Part shown: piece by piece, positions 1-11,000 of the stretch | How positions within the stretch are numbered: position 1 is the first letter of the stretch | Layout: every line of letters starts with the position of its first letter | Assembly: GCA_026419775.2 (NCBI GenBank) | Contig: JAOPGA020000506.1 | Coordinates: 1 to 64,000 of the forward strand | Reading direction: 5' to 3' | DNA from: Acrasis kona | Taxonomy: Eukaryota > Heterolobosea > Eutetramitea > Acrasida > Acrasidae | Length of the DNA: 64,000 nt | Position numbers and translations under genes: made by a program | The notes under the pieces: model-generated | What the model was told of the DNA's origin: nothing | What the model saw: the letters and a program-made list of their open reading frames with translations, nothing else | Databases searched by the model: none

Positions 1-1667
1 ATGTATGGATCTGGATTGTTGAGAATTGATTTCGAAGGCGACGGTGGTAATGTCAATGCTGATGGATCCTTAATGATGAGTTTCGATGATGGTGGTGTTG
101 ATGATGTCAACGGAACATGAACCAACATGTCATCCAATCGTGATAATTGTTCCGTCTTTTTTTTGATGGTTTTAATGTAATTCTTTCTTGATGTTTTGGC
201 CATTTTTGATTGACCTTCGAAAATCATTTTTCCATTTTTATCTCTCTTGGCTTCTCTTTGTGATAAAATCATCTCGTCTAGCGGATCTTCGGTGTGACTA
301 TATTCATCTTGTTTGATCATGTACTTCATTCCAGAATCATCCTTTAGTTCGAAATCCTTATTGTACCATTTGGTGGTTCCATCGGGCATGGTCACCTCCA
401 ACATGTAAACTGGATTGTTTTCGGTGTCATATAGATATTGACCGGATGAGTTCTTTGCTTGCTTGTAGATCAATCTTCCATTTTGATCATATAGGTTGGT
501 GTTGGGAATGAACACCGTTTCGAATCCTGATGCGTCGTAGAATTGACGGTGTGGCTTTACGGGTAAAGCATCAATGATTTGCTCCGAAGTTAATTCGGTA
601 AAGTTGGCATCGAATAGAGTTGGTTGTTTCGATGTGTATAATGGCTCTCCTCTGAGATTGAAAGAAAGTCTCTTCATGATCCAATCACTTTGCACTTCGT
701 TCTTCTTGTCGTCATAAATGATGCTGGTGTCAATGTCATCATTGAGGTTGACTTCTTGTTCAGGGATCGCATCATCATAAATGAACATTTCTTGAGGATT
801 AAAGTTTTTGTCGTTATACTCTAGATCATCGTTCACTTCGACATTTTCGCCGAAATCTGGTGGAGGTACGCTTAGTCGCTGCTCGCCTTCGCTCGAATTT
901 GGCGCCAGGATTTCCTTATAGAGCTGAGCTCTGTCCAGGTTACTCTTCACGATGCTTCTGATCATCTTGGCGGTGTAATCCTTCTCTGGATCGGCCACTT
1001 GTTCCGTGGCCTTCTTGATGAATGAAGTCATGATCTTAAAGTCGGAAACTTTCATTGCGAAATGTCTCTTTGGTTCGATTTGACCCTCCAGATTGCGCAA
1101 TTGTTTTATTAACAAGTTTTGTTTCTTACGATCCGTTGTTTTTGTGAATTCATCGATGGCGTCCAATAATTCTTCGCCCATCATTTCTGGATCTAGTGGT
1201 TGATCTTCGAACCCTAAAGCTCTTGTTATTCTTTTTCCCACTTCTAGCATTCCTTCGTTTTCTCTGGCCTTGCGTGATTTTTCCTCAATTTCAGCCGCAT
1301 ATGCACTTTGTTCTTCGTCAAGAAGATGTTCGTTCACGCTATCAATCAATTGTTTATCAATTACAATACCCTTTTCGTTGGCAAAAGCTTCGGCTTCCTC
1401 TGCGGTGATTTTACCCTTGATTAACTTTTGTTTCAACTGAGCTTCTTGTGTGGCCTTTTTTATTGAGATTATTGTATCCAAGGAAAGCGAGTTACTCGGC
1501 TCTGGCTCTACATATTCTTGGTTGGGCCTTTGAATTTTCTCTACTGGGCTATAAGGTTTTATCCTGTAGCGAGGCTTAAGTTTATCAACATTGATTGTTC
1601 GACATATTGGTTTTATAACCGGTCGGTGGCAAGTGATTGAATATATCCTTCCCCTTGCTCTCAACAT
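1..1667 (-). CDS. Partial protein with mitochondrial-type presequence (3' end beyond window)
   Basis: The frame is open from the ATG at 1667 down to base 1, giving 555 codons with no stop; the C-terminus lies outside the window. The first 25 or so residues (starting MLRARGRIYSITCHRPV) are rich in Arg, Ser and hydrophobics and lack acidic residues, which looks like a mitochondrial targeting presequence. The remainder is hydrophilic: a helical, charged region at about residues 70-230, then an acidic stretch rich in Asp and Asn, then a Pro/Ser-rich tail near the window edge. I recognise no domain. Its size, acidic linkers and presequence would suit a lineage-specific mitochondrial protein such as a mitoribosomal or respiratory-complex accessory subunit, but that is inference only. 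The next gene upstream, on the same strand, ends at 1972. Confidence 0.75.
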   Translation of the reverse strand, partial: MLRARGRIYSITCHRPVIKPICRTINVDKLKPRYRIKPYSPVEKIQRPNQEYVEPEPSNSLSLDTIISIKKATQEAQLKQKLIKGKITAEEAEAFANEKGIVIDKQLIDSVNEHLLDEEQSAYAAEIEEKSRKARENEGMLEVGKRITRALGFEDQPLDPEMMGEELLDAIDEFTKTTDRKKQNLLIKQLRNLEGQIEPKRHFAMKVSDFKIMTSFIKKATEQVADPEKDYTAKMIRSIVKSNLDRAQLYKEILAPNSSEGEQRLSVPPPDFGENVEVNDDLEYNDKNFNPQEMFIYDDAIPEQEVNLNDDIDTSIIYDDKKNEVQSDWIMKRLSFNLRGEPLYTSKQPTLFDANFTELTSEQIIDALPVKPHRQFYDASGFETVFIPNTNLYDQNGRLIYKQAKNSSGQYLYDTENNPVYMLEVTMPDGTTKWYNKDFELKDDSGMKYMIKQDEYSHTEDPLDEMILSQREAKRDKNGKMIFEGQSKMAKTSRKNYIKTIKKKTEQLSRLDDMLVHVPLTSSTPPSSKLIIKDPSALTLPPSPSKSILNNPDPY

Positions 1668-1971
1668 GTGAAAAAAGGTTGACAATTACTTTACAAAAAA
1701 ATTTGTTTAGAGTTTGCGACACTATTTTTTAAACCAGACCGAGTGGTCCTCTGGCTTCTACCAGAAAAAGTATCATGAGCTATAGTGGACTGAAATGAGA
1801 TTCTTCGCATTCACACCAAACAACAACTCCAAGAAATTTATTGATAAACGTTTTCGATTTAATAGAATTTGAATCAACATCATCAATCGAACGTGGTGAA
1901 AACTAAATTTTATTTATCCACAAAGGAAAGATAAAATACAAAACGAGTTCAAATTCACAAATATATATACT
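1668..1971. other. Intergenic, 5' region of the partial gene
   Basis: This 304-bp gap lies between two minus-strand genes. It would hold the promoter and 5' UTR of the gene starting at 1667 and the 3' UTR of the BRCT gene ending at 1972. It is AT-rich. I see no ORF, repeat or structured RNA. Confidence 0.6.
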
Positions 1972-4900
1972 TTATTGATAACTAGACTTGGGATAAATAA
2001 ATTCAATCAAATTCTCCCAACTCATGTGTCTCTCGTCTTCATCTTGTTTCTTTTCATCATTGGTCATTAACCATATATTACTCCTCTTGCTCTCCGATCG
2101 ATTCGCACCTCCCAATTCAAACACTAGTTTTTCGCAATACTTTACTCTCGAATTCGTTTTACATTCTTGAGAGAAGGCACTCGTCAAAAAAACTGATTTT
2201 GATTCGAAAGGTAATGTGGAATGTTTAAATCCATGTCCTTGCTCAGAAACAAATTTACCAGCTTTAATGCTCTCTTTTATCCATCGAGCATTCACCACCC
2301 ATTTGCCCTGCACCGCTGCTCCTAATGTTTTTAATGTGCGGACGCCAGGCGGTGCAATCACGTGCGTGGTATCTGGGTGATAATCATCTTTGGCTTTATC
2401 TTCATAAGCCTCTCCTCCTAGCTCAGTAATGGCTTTGATCATTTCCAATTTATCTTTTGATTTGTAATTCTCCAACGAATCTTTAAATCCTGAAAATGTA
2501 ACAATGTATTTTTTAGGTGTGTTGTTGTTATTTGATTTCTTTTTGGATGATGATGACGACGGTGGAGAAGAAGGTGGTGGTGATTGGTCTTGTTCCGTTT
2601 CGGTTTCTTGACGAGTAGGAGACGCCGGTGCATTCTCCATTTGTATTTTTTTCCTTCCAGTCTTCTTTTTGGGAGTAGAAGATGCTTCTGAAGGTGGTTG
2701 GGAACTGATTGATTCTTCTTGAGGAGGCGTAGATGATTGCTTTCTCTTTTTTTTGGGAGTCGAGGTCGATTGGGTAACTTCTTCGACAGTAGTTGTTGAT
2801 TGGGAAGATGTGGGTGATTTGGATGATTTTGTTTTTTTTTTGGGCGTCGATGTAGATTGACTGCTGGATGGTGGTGCCGTGGAATCCTTCTTTGGTCTTC
2901 CTCTTTTTCTTTTAACGACTTGACTAGGAGTAATGTTTTGTTCGTCCTCTTGATCAATTTGCGTCAAATCTTCATTATTTTCTTTTTCCTCTTCTTTTTG
3001 TTCCTCTTCTTCTTGTTGCTTTTGTTCTTCTTCTTTTGGTGAATCTTCAGGTTGATTTGGTTCTTGTTGCACATTTTCTTCTTCTTTTGCGTTGTTGTTG
3101 TGATTATTGGATTCTTGACTTGATTTGATGCTAGTTCTTCTTCTCTTTTTGGTTTGTGTCGAAGAAATTACCTCATCTCCGTCTCTTGATTTTGAATCTT
3201 TATCTTCGTCATCTTCTTGATCGCGTTTACGTTTCAAATTTGATTTTTTATCTTCGACTTTTTCTTTTTTGAGCGATGTTGATGCCGATGGACTATTATT
3301 CTGAGCTTCTCTGTGATTTGATAATTCTAATTGATACTTGATGTTAATGGTCTTGTATTTTTCTTCCAATTCGGAAATCTTTTCTTTGGATTGAGTCAAT
3401 TCTTGATTAAGTGATTCGATCGATAGATTAGATTCTTCCAATTTGGATTGCAAATCTTCAATTTCAGATCGAGCATTTTCCAAATTAGATGTGATTTGTT
3501 GTTTGGATGTTTGTTCCTTCTTTTGTTGTTTCTTGTTGGACTCTACTGTGGTTTTTAATTCTTTGATCGTTTCTTGTAACGTCGAAATGGACTCGTTGTG
3601 TGTATTTGATTCTGATTCGAATTGTTCCAATTTGGTAGATTTTTCGTCCAATTTGGATTGAAGTTGATTCAATTCAGAAAGTGATGTTTCCTTGTCCTTA
3701 TTGGATTGTTCCTCTAGTTGAGCGTATTTTTCGTTACTTGATTCTAATGACTGCTTGTGATGTTCTAGTTGTGTGGTGAGATTTGCATTAGTGATTAGTA
3801 ATTGTGAAACTTTATCAGAATCATGTTTGGAGCTAGATTGGAGTTCGGTGAGTCGTTGTTGAATTTCGCTCATTGCATTTTTAATTTCCATCTTTTGATC
3901 AGCATGGTCCTTATTGCTCTGAATGGCTTCCAATCGCAATTGTTGAGATTCTTTTTGGAAAGTATCTAATGTTGATTTTAATTCTTCATTTTGTTTTTTG
4001 AGCTCTTCATGTTGATTAGATAGTTTTTCATTTTCCAATTGATGTAAAATTATTTCTTGTCTGAATTTCTCGACCGTGTTCATGGATTCCTTGTATTGGT
4101 CGTTGAGTTGAATGGACTGCAAGTGAGTGGTTTCGATTTGTGATTCGACTTGTGATAATTTTTTAGATCGTTCGTTCAACTCTTCTTGTGTGGCTACTAA
4201 TTGTGATTTTAATTGATCGACTTGATCGAGTTCATGTTGTAATTGATGTTTAATTTGTTCCATCTCTACATTGTGTTTTTGTGCTTGTTCGTCTTGATCG
4301 TGTCTCTCTGTTTGTTGCTTACCAGAAAGTTCATTTTGTAACCGACCCATTTCATTTTGTAAAGTTTCTTTTTCACTTTGCACTCTAGTCAACTCCGAAA
4401 CATGATGTTGAATTTGTTGATCTTGTTGTTGTGTTTGTGATTCGAGCGATTGAATCGTTGATTGAAGGGACTGTGCGCGATTGTTCTCCTCGTCGAGTTT
4501 TTGTTGTAATTGAGAAAGTGATTGTTCATAATGCTTGCGATCGGTTTCTGCCTTTGATAGCATGTCTTGATGTTGATTGGTTAATGCTTCGAGTTGACTT
4601 GACACGTCATCGATGCGACTGGTTAACTCCGATTGAACTTCCAGGGCTGATTTGACTTTATCGTTCGAAGAAGTGAGCTGAGATGTGAGAGTGAGGATGG
4701 TTGCATCACGTTCCTCGACGCTCGTCCGTAATTCAACAATCATTGGTTGTATCTCTTGCATTTGTGTTCTAAAGTTATTTAATTGAGCAATGATGTTACT
4801 GTTTTCATTAAGCATGTTTCTTTCTCTTACAAGGTTTTCTTCGCGTGCACCAGTGGCTCTCTCGAGTATGGAAATTCTATTGTGGAATCTTTCTAGTCTT

Positions 4901-5609
4901 TGGGTGACGAGCTCGCGATCTCTCTTTATTGCTTCGCTTCCATCCTTGAATAATTGAGGTATGCTTTTCAGTTCCTGCTTGCATTCTGAAATTAATTGTC
5001 TGGCTAAGTTTGTTGCGCTTTTTAGACTGCTTTGTGTGGTGTTCAATTGTTGCAGTCGTTCAGCACATGATGCTTCGGATCTGGAAAGCTTGTCGGAGGC
5101 ATCATTTAACTCCTTCTTAAGACGCTCTGACTCTTGCCGTAATTCTTCAACTTGTGATGAATTTGTGGTGGCATTCTGCTCAAGTGATTGTATTTGGTCT
5201 TTGTGTGAACTAATTTGTTCATCATACTTTTCTTTATCATCTTGGATGCGTCTTTCTAGTTCGCGTATGTGCGCGGTATACTGCTCATTTTTTCTAGGGT
5301 CGTCCTCGTCTTCGGGATCCTTGTCTACCTCAAATCTCTTTCTCTTTTTCGTAGGGGGACCTTGCTTCATTGACTCGATTTCAACATTCCCTCGGCTTTG
5401 TAGCATAAACATTTCAAATTTTAACGCTGTCACAGTTATTAATATAAATTTTATTTCTATTACGTACTTGCCGAAGTCATCATGTGGTTGTGTGACTGTA
5501 CTTGAAGTTCATTTAGTTTCCCCTCAAGGTGAGTTTTCTCCGCTAAAAGTCTGCGGTTTTCATCGTGTAAATGTTGAATTCGTGATGATTCACTTGCCGA
5601 GATCATCAT
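1972..5609 (-). CDS. Long coiled-coil protein with C-terminal BRCT region
   Basis: Proposed model: exon 1 5609..5468 and exon 2 5426..1972, joined across a 41-nt GT-AG intron (5467..5427), 1198 residues. The long reading frame opens with a GTG at 5433, not a credible eukaryotic start. Splicing restores an ATG and adds a heptad-rich segment that runs straight into the coiled coil. Residues of about 15-790 are almost continuous coiled coil, preceded near residue 70 by a basic KKRKR cluster that could be a nuclear signal. A low-complexity region follows (about 800-1010) with long E/Q, S/T and K runs and repeated TPKKK motifs. From about 1019 a BRCT domain is visible (GG in the ELGGEAY turn, W in VVNARWI), with a probable second BRCT up to residue 1198. 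BRCT pairs usually bind phosphopeptides in DNA-damage or chromosome proteins, so a nuclear scaffold role is likely. No specific orthologue is recognised. Confidence 0.82.
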
Positions 5610-6372
5610 TATGCGACCTCAATTTGCTGACCACGTTGAGTGATAAACAGTTATTTTGAAAAATCTAGTTTTAGGTTGAAAGTCAACTTCGATTTAAGAG
5701 TTCACAGAAGACCTGGAAGGATAATTTGAGAGAACATAAAGAGGATTATTTTTAATTGTAACCGCTGCAATTCGAATAAAACACTGTAATTCGAATAAAA
5801 ACAAATGCATTAGTAGCGAAAGCCTTGTTATGAATTGATTGAAATTTTTATTTTCTGCAGTTTGGCCTCTACATCTTAAAAGTCTTCTTAAATCTATTTC
5901 TTCTTAGTTATTTCTAATGAGTCGATTTCGAGATGACCCAAACATTGTTCACGACAACCTGGAGATTGAATTGTTCACAAAATTTGTAGTTTTTGTCTTT
6001 GCAAATGTATGTAATGGTTTTCTATATATTCGTTCGTCCTAAATCTGCTGCATGATTCAAGTGTTGGTGAGTCGAAAAGACGTCTTATTATTCTTGTTAT
6101 TTCTCTCTACGTCTATTATTATAAGATTATAAAACCCTGTAAAGAATTTGGTCCTTGAATTTGGTCCCACTTACCAAACGCTTCTTGGGATAATATTGTA
6201 ACTGTTACAGAAAGCCTATCACGTGAGAGCCACTTTTGTGTCTGTTGCGATCTATTTTTCACCAACTCGGAAAATTGAAGGAGATATTCTGAACTAATTG
6301 TAACCGCTAGTATTTATTTAGACAACGCTGCTTACGCTCCGCCGCTCCTAACTTCCCCTTCGAAAACGAATC
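5610..6372. other. Intergenic region with one doubtful small gene
   Basis: This stretch of about 760 bp separates the BRCT gene (minus) from the small ORF at 6373 (plus). It is AT-rich and presumably carries two divergent promoters. The only coding-like segment is the doubtful two-exon ORF listed at 5917. Nothing else recognisable was seen. Confidence 0.5.
5917..6135 (+). CDS. Possible tiny membrane protein, two exons (doubtful)
   Basis: The ATG at 5917 opens 30 codons (MSRFRDDPNIVHDNLEIELF then a hydrophobic run) ending at a GTATGT donor at 6007. Downstream, more than one acceptor could continue the frame into a second hydrophobic segment with basic flanks, giving a one- or two-TM protein of about 55-60 residues; the end coordinate is approximate. 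The acceptor cannot be chosen from sequence alone and no family is recognised. It is listed only because the N-terminal exon plus canonical donor looks better than random. Confidence 0.22.
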
Positions 6373-6690
6373 ATGATGAACGCAAACCCTTCCAACAGTA
6401 TGGCTTTTGTTGCCTTTGCCAATTATAATAAGGGAAACTCAAACAACAGCCTTAAGAAAGAAAGGGAAAACATAACCCACTCTCAAGAGATAATTACTTA
6501 CTCGAATAATGTGAAGCACATTAAAGCACAAACCAAAGCGATAGAAAAGTTTGAGTTGGAGCAGGCCCAAACTAAAATCGCCAACACAAAATTAAATAAC
6601 TTCTTCGGGAGCATAAATGATTTCGTTCTTGAACACACGCCAAATGAGACAGAAGATTTTAATTCGAAAGAAATGTGCCACTATCAATAG
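6373..6690 (+). CDS. Small hypothetical protein, 105 residues
   Basis: A single-exon ORF from a double ATG at 6373 to TAG at 6688-6690. The product is hydrophilic, rich in Asn, Lys and Glu, with a helical stretch in the middle (about residues 45-75) and no TM segment or signal peptide. It lies 308 bp upstream of the dioxygenase gene on the same strand. No homologue is recognised. Its coding status rests only on length and an uninterrupted frame in AT-rich DNA, so it may be spurious. Confidence 0.4.
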   Translation: MMNANPSNSMAFVAFANYNKGNSNNSLKKERENITHSQEIITYSNNVKHIKAQTKAIEKFELEQAQTKIANTKLNNFFGSINDFVLEHTPNETEDFNSKEMCHYQ

Positions 6691-6998
6691 GTGACGCTTG
6701 TGAGGGTTACGAGCGAAGGTCGCCAAGTATTAACTTCAAAATGAAGACTGTAAATTAATGTTCTAAACCTTGTTGTATTTAGCTTAGCAAGCACTTTGTC
6801 TTTCACAATAGTAGCAATTAAAAGAGTTAAAAGAATGTTTTATTACTAACAAGTGCCAGGTTATGATTTCACATGAATGATTCTACTCCAACTTTATGTC
6901 TAATGACCATACTTAACTTTAGTTGGCATCCTTGTTTGCTCTCATGTTTTCTACGGTGTTGTATTTGCTCGTTGTACTTGTGTGTGTTTTTGTAAATC
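6691..6998. other. Intergenic, 5' region of the dioxygenase gene
   Basis: This 308-bp gap lies between two plus-strand genes. It would contain the small gene's 3' UTR and the dioxygenase promoter and 5' UTR. AT-rich; no further feature seen. Confidence 0.5.
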
Positions 6999-8026
6999 AT
7001 GAAAGAACTTCCTGTCGTCGACATAAGTGCTTTCGTCAAACCTGATTCTTCATTTGAAGACAAGGAGAAGACAGCCAAACACGTGCACAAAGTGTGTAGC
7101 GAAATTGGATTCTTCTATCTGGTTGGTCACGGAATCTCAGACGAGGTTGTGAATGGGGCACACACACAAGCAAGAGAATTTTTTGCACAACCCAAAGAAG
7201 TCAAGGATGAAATTAGTATCCGAAAGTCACCACATTTTAGAGGATATCAATGTTTGGGGGAGAACGTCACTAAGGTAAGACATTTTGTTCCTGATGCTAA
7301 ATGAACTAGAGCAAAAGGGATTGGCACGAAGCCATTGACTTGTACAAAGATGTACCGCCAAACGACTCCAACCCCATACACGGACATAATCAATGGCCAG
7401 AAAAACCCGAGAACTTCCGTTCTTTTTTTGAAAATTACGATCAACAAATGGACAAGCTTGGACGATCTGTAATGAGAGCAATTGCCATGAGTCTTGGGCT
7501 TGAAGAACATTATTTTGACAAGTACATTAATGACAGTTACATGTGCATGAGAATTATCAACTACCCTCCACTTAGCGACGCTGCAGAGCAAAAGGAAGAG
7601 AACGTTGGAGATTCTTGTGGTGTTCATTGTGACTATGGACTTTTGACGTTCGTAAATCAAGACTCAACCAAAAACGCATTATGGGTTCAGGACCAGTCAG
7701 GTGAATGGATTAGCGCAAATCCTCTACCAGGCTCTTTCACGGTAAACCTCGGAGACATGCTCAAGCTTTGGACATCAAACTTGTACCAATCAACACCACA
7801 CAAAGTCATTCACACAAACAGCAAAGCCCAAAGAACGTCCATCCCATACTTTTTCGAGCCAAACTTTGATGCAATCATTTCGCCATTACCACTCTCCGAC
7901 AGTCTCTTTGAAGGAAAAAAGAAACCAGAGCCATTCCAACCTAAAAAATATGGAGACCACTTGACATCAAAAGTACTTGGTAACTTTACATTTGGAGACA
8001 CATTAGTAAAAAAGGGTTACAATTAA
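6999..8026 (+). CDS. 2-oxoglutarate/Fe(II)-dependent dioxygenase, IPNS-like
   Basis: Exon 1 6999..7274 and exon 2 7310..8026 join across a 35-nt GTAAGA...TAG intron in phase 0, giving 330 residues, normal for the isopenicillin N synthase-like family. The N-terminus has the family start (LPVVDISAF), then GFFYLVGHGI near residue 40. The double-stranded beta-helix core carries the iron ligands H198-x-D200 (in VHCDYGLLT) and H256 (in STPHKVIH). The 2-oxoglutarate-binding R267-x-S follows in QRTSIPYFF. All catalytic residues are present, so it should be an active cytosolic enzyme hydroxylating or oxidising a small molecule with O2 and 2OG. The family covers antibiotic, flavonoid, ethylene and gibberellin chemistry, and the substrate cannot be read from sequence. 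The gene ends 11 bp from the convergent gene at 8038. Confidence 0.92.
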
Positions 8027-8037
8027 ATTTATTATTT

Positions 8038-11000
8038 TTATTTTTCAACAACACCTTTCATCATCTTTTCCACCAAAGCTAACCCACCTCTAAAATCATC
8101 TCGCTTGCTCTTGTATTTGCTCAACAATGTTGGATTCGAATTTAATGTATGATAGAAACTGGCTAAGCTCTGGAACGGCCAACCCTTAAAATCTGCAGTC
8201 AACTCAACGTAGGTTTCGTGTAGCATTGGTAAGAAAGTTCTGCTTCTCTCCATGTACTCGTTCAACGATTTCACATGCTTGTCATAATCTTTGATTCCAA
8301 TGAAGGGAATGTTGTAACCAGTTTTCGTCTTCTTGTTCGGCTGCTCTGATTCTTGATCGTTTGTGGGTGGCGGCGTGCTGAGGCTCAAAATTTTCGCAAA
8401 GTAATGAAGGGAATTAGTGCGAACTGCATAGCTCTTGTGTGCGCCGATCAAATCCATAAACTTTTGCATCATGTTGTTTTCGATTAACTTTTGTACGTTT
8501 TCAATGTGGTGCTTGATGCATTGGTAGAACAATCTCCATGCATTTCTGTTAAATTCTATATCGGCACCATCTGCGCACAACTCCAAAACTCTTCCCCAGA
8601 ATGACTCGTCGTTGGATACTAGAGCGTAAATGCTTGGACATTTTATCAAGTGTCTGTAGGCCTCCAACACGTACATACGGGGCTTGTACGTGCGATCGCG
8701 GTGCGTTGATACTTCTTGACAAATAAAATCCATCATTTGCATCATGTCTTGTGCTACGATTTCACATCGCTCCCTCCTATATCCATTCAACTCATCTTCA
8801 TCATCAAATGACGAATGCGAGGGTTGCCTAAATATTGTGGAACTGGATCCGACTCTATTGGTTGCGGTGGGACTTGAGGGAGTGGGCGGTGTTGTTTGGT
8901 CCTTCTTTTTGTAGAGATTGAAAAAGTTGAATGCTGACTTGGTCTGAGAGGGCCCGGATTTTTGTTCGGGAGATCCGGGTGTGGTTGGGACGGATATGGG
9001 AGAGGTTGCAATGGATGATTGTATTGATGTTAAGCCTGTCGCAATGTGAGTGGACCGCTTCTCTAATGCTTTCACAATTCTCTTACAGATCATGTACTTT
9101 GCAAATTTAGCCAAAAAGGCACCACCCATAATGGTTCCTTGGTGCATTCTCTTTTGTTGTGAAGTGTCCAAAATCTCTTTGAGTGCCTTGTGGAACGTTT
9201 TACCTTCGATCAGCATGTCAATCATATTGACGCTCCATACTTGAGTGCCGCCTTCTTTGTCTTCATCTTGCCGATCGGTCGAGAATGCGTCGTCGAAAAA
9301 ATCAAGTACTAAACTTGAAATAAGAGGTGGTTGACTATTTAATGCATGACCCATCGCACTCTTGATTAAATCATTGATGACCATATCGCTCTGTGAATAA
9401 GTCTCCGTCAATAGTACTCTCCATTGACGTTCTTGGAGTGATGGGAATATTCTGGCGACTGCGTGTTGGACATGTTGTAATTTGCAAGTGGCCAATAGAC
9501 GTAGGTTGCTTACGAGATCCATATCATCGTCTCTTAAAAGCTCGAGGATGGGTGTGCTGGCTTCGCTCATGAAGAAGAGCATTTGTAACAAAAATCTTCC
9601 AAGTTGACTGAGTGACCTGGAGCGATGTCCCAACAGTTTCCACAAGTGTTCGCTCAAGAATATCGTGTTATTGAACTTCAAGTGTCTCTCGATGGAATCG
9701 ATCAGCATCTTGATCTTGTTGATTAGTGTTGGATAAATGTTAAATGTTTTCTCCTCCTCTAAAAGCGAAACACAAATACTGTCCAAATAGTAGAACAACA
9801 TCATGTCGCAAATCAATTTATGAACACTCTCGTCGAACATTTGTTTGATTAAATGTTGAACGTCAATTCTGTATTCGTACAGATCGGTTGGAACCTCATC
9901 GCAGAAAGTAACGGCTGTTGCTAAGCAATATAAAGAATGTAGATCGCAATTAATGATAATGTCATTGAAGCACTTGATGGCTTTTTCAGTCTTGATGTAC
10001 TCCATAATAAAGATGCTGACTTTTGCATGAACTAGTTTGTCCTTGCAGTTGTTAAATAAGCTCAATAATGTTTTAAAGTTGTTGTCTTTGCTTCCATCAC
10101 CAACGCTCGTCATTAAAAGTGAAATGTTCTTCGAAAGAATGTGCTCATGACCTTCGATCATGACAGGAATGCTCTCCTTCAGGGGTTTGTTCAACCAAAT
10201 GTAAAATGTGTCCAAAAAGACGTTTTGATTCAAAAAGATGCCACGAATATGTTCCGAGTTGATTTGGCTTGGATGCTGCACTTTCGCCATGATGCCGTCC
10301 ATGTCCTTAAAGTCGTGTTGTCCGATGGGACTGTTTCCTCCTGCATGGTACCAACTGTTCATGGGATCGTAACGATGTCCATTATCCATTCTGATCAGTA
10401 AGATGTGAAGGTACTTGATGTAATTTGCGTGCGTGAACATGCGGTAAGTTAATGTTCCCAAATCAAACTCTGGAATTTTGTAGGATATGATCTTTCCATC
10501 TCTAACAACTGGTGGATTGTCGAATGTCTCTCCATCTGCAGTGGGTAGACGTCGAAGTGCAATTTGATGCTTGCAACCTTCGGTTATGGCGTCCAAGAAA
10601 GGACCTGTTGATGAGGCATTGACTTTGGTTAAAGATCGCTTTCCTCTTTGTGTTTGAATCCAATTTTTGATTCCTTCCTCTTCTCTTTGTCTGGCACCGA
10701 CGTGGTTTAATGTAAGGTTGGTGAGATCTAATCTGGTCATGACGTGTATACCGTCATCTAATTGTCCATGAACTACGCATTTCAATTCGTGTGCAAAAGG
10801 TGCTCCTTGTTGGTTTGGATTCAAGGACAGTAATCTCCTTCGTCGTAAGACACGTTTCTCCAAGACACCAGATATAGCATCTCGCACCTTGATTTGGTTC
10901 GACATGCGAATGGATGACCATAAATTCAAGTACCTCCTTCCTCTTCCTTTCACGCTCACTCTTCTCATTAGTTGGCTTTCTTGTTTGAGATCATCATCTG

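Noticed and set aside
4961-5659. 232-codon plus-strand frame over the BRCT gene
   Set aside because: Antisense shadow: it lies over the coiled-coil coding region and its composition (Ser/Cys/Leu-rich) mirrors the complementary codons.
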